From the NCBI GenBank assembly GCA_001791615.1, contig MGEY01000045.1, positions 4,144 through 10,440 of the forward strand: a DNA stretch of 6,297 nt. The letters are read 5' to 3'. Position 1 is the stretch's first letter, and every line of letters starts with the position of its first letter. The translations under genes were made by a program, and so were the position numbers. A model generated the notes under the pieces. The model searched no databases and had not been told where the DNA came from. It saw nothing but the letters and a program-made list of their open reading frames with translations. Below are positions 5,704 to 6,297 of the stretch, piece after piece. This DNA comes from Candidatus Uhrbacteria bacterium RIFOXYA2_FULL_40_9. Its GTDB lineage: Bacteria; Patescibacteriota; Patescibacteriia; UBA9934; GWF2-40-263.

Positions 5704-6297
5704 GCAGAAAGAATAGCTTCAATGGGATGCATCTGGCCAAGTCTTGGCCTTCCAAAATCTAGAATGGCAAAAGCATATTTCTGTTCATCTGTTTCATTAC
5801 TCTGATCATACGCATCAGGTTTTTGGAATGTGTCACAGACAAGATATCTTCCAGTGAAATCAAGTTTTAGGGATGTAACCGAATTTCTCATATTTATAAG
5901 AGTCTTTATACATTCTCCTGTTTCCACATTCCAGATTTTGATCGTGTAATCCCCACTTCCAGAGACAATCCACTTGCCATCCGGAGAGAAGACAACAGAG
6001 AGAACCCAGTCTGTATGCCCTTGAAGAGTCCTCACACATTCTCCGGTTTCCACATTCCAGATTTTGATCGTTTTATCATCACTTGCCGAGATAATCCATT
6101 TCCCATTAGCAGAGAAAATAACGGAACGCACCCAATCTGTGTGTCCCTTAAGAGTCCTCACACATTCTCCTGTTTCCACATTCCAGATTTTAATCGTGTA
6201 ATCCCCACTTCCAGAGATAATCCATTTACCATCTGGAGAGAAAACAACAGAGCATACATAGTTTCTGTGTCCCTCAAGAGTCCTCACACATTCTCCT
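5697..6297 (-). CDS. WD40-repeat beta-propeller protein, C-terminal part (5' end outside the window)
   Basis: Three nearly identical 42-residue WD40 units are visible, each of the form VRTLxGH...SVVFSPDGKWIISGSGDYTIKIWNVETGEC. They show the family's GH dipeptide and a WN in place of the usual WD. A degenerate last blade follows: SVTSLKLDFTGRYLVCD, an insert rich in D, Q, N and E, then YAFAILDF. The tail is GRPRLGQMHPIEAILSAI. The repeat period is exactly 126 bp in DNA (matching words at 5911, 6037, 6163 and 6289). The frame is open through the window edge, with GECVRTL of another unit there, so the GTG at 6287 is not the start. WD40 propellers are protein-interaction scaffolds; bacterial ones are often the C-terminal part of larger proteins with enzymatic or NTPase N-termini, which cannot be seen here. 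The TGA is at 5699-5697. A functional link to the two downstream genes is unproven. Confidence 0.9.
   Translation of the reverse strand, partial: GECVRTLEGHRNYVCSVVFSPDGKWIISGSGDYTIKIWNVETGECVRTLKGHTDWVRSVIFSANGKWIISASDDKTIKIWNVETGECVRTLQGHTDWVLSVVFSPDGKWIVSGSGDYTIKIWNVETGECIKTLINMRNSVTSLKLDFTGRYLVCDTFQKPDAYDQSNETDEQKYAFAILDFGRPRLGQMHPIEAILSAI
5911..6297 (-). repeat. 126-bp tandem repeats encoding WD40 blades
   Basis: Successive units start at plus-strand positions 5911, 6037, 6163 and 6289 (the last cut by the window edge), each beginning CATTCTCC and exactly 126 bp apart. By eye, the units at 5911 and 6163 differ at about 17 of 126 bases, while the middle unit is more diverged. The first ~28 bases, encoding the IWNVETGEC end, are almost invariant. 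This indicates recent duplication or gene conversion within the propeller. Confidence 0.9.

Noticed and set aside
5502..5762. 86-codon plus-strand open frame over the repeat leader
   Set aside because: It overlays palindromes and the ends of two minus-strand genes; its peptide is only the translation of the repeats.

Overview
This looks like a bacterial chromosome segment of moderate G+C using the standard code. TGA ends three genes in good context, so recoding of UGA to glycine, as in Gracilibacteria and Absconditabacteria, is not supported. The lineage cannot be fixed from the sequence. The intergenic repeats and highly divergent enzymes would suit an uncultured or Patescibacteria-like genome, but that is a weak inference.

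Left part (1-2710, + strand): the Glu-rich end of an unidentified gene stops 2 nt before gyrA, a complete and ordinary DNA gyrase subunit A (842 aa). gyrA is followed by one clear intrinsic terminator and a second, weaker one.

Middle (2711-3155): no gene. It holds six head-to-tail copies of a roughly 30-bp CTGTCWTCCCGAGCGAG-type repeat. The last copy is the left arm of a 97-bp imperfect palindrome with CTGTCAT/ATGACAG ends. An A/T-flanked perfect 13-bp hairpin (possible bidirectional terminator) follows, then a strong minus-strand terminator that begins at the stop codon of the next gene.

Right part (3128-6297, - strand; transcription runs from high to low coordinates): the end of a WD40-repeat protein gene (5' end outside the window) is followed by a 193-bp gap full of palindromes. 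Next come two translationally coupled genes: a short pyruvate-kinase-like protein (308 aa, no C-terminal domain) and a very divergent adenylosuccinate-synthetase (PurA)-like protein (474 aa). They share an ATGA stop/start overlap, and each has a good Shine-Dalgarno sequence.

The coupled pair is the most interesting item. Both proteins keep recognisable catalytic residues but are changed where the classical enzymes bind substrate or are regulated. They may form a small, uncharacterised nucleotide or amino-acid ligation module. Its function is not known from this sequence.
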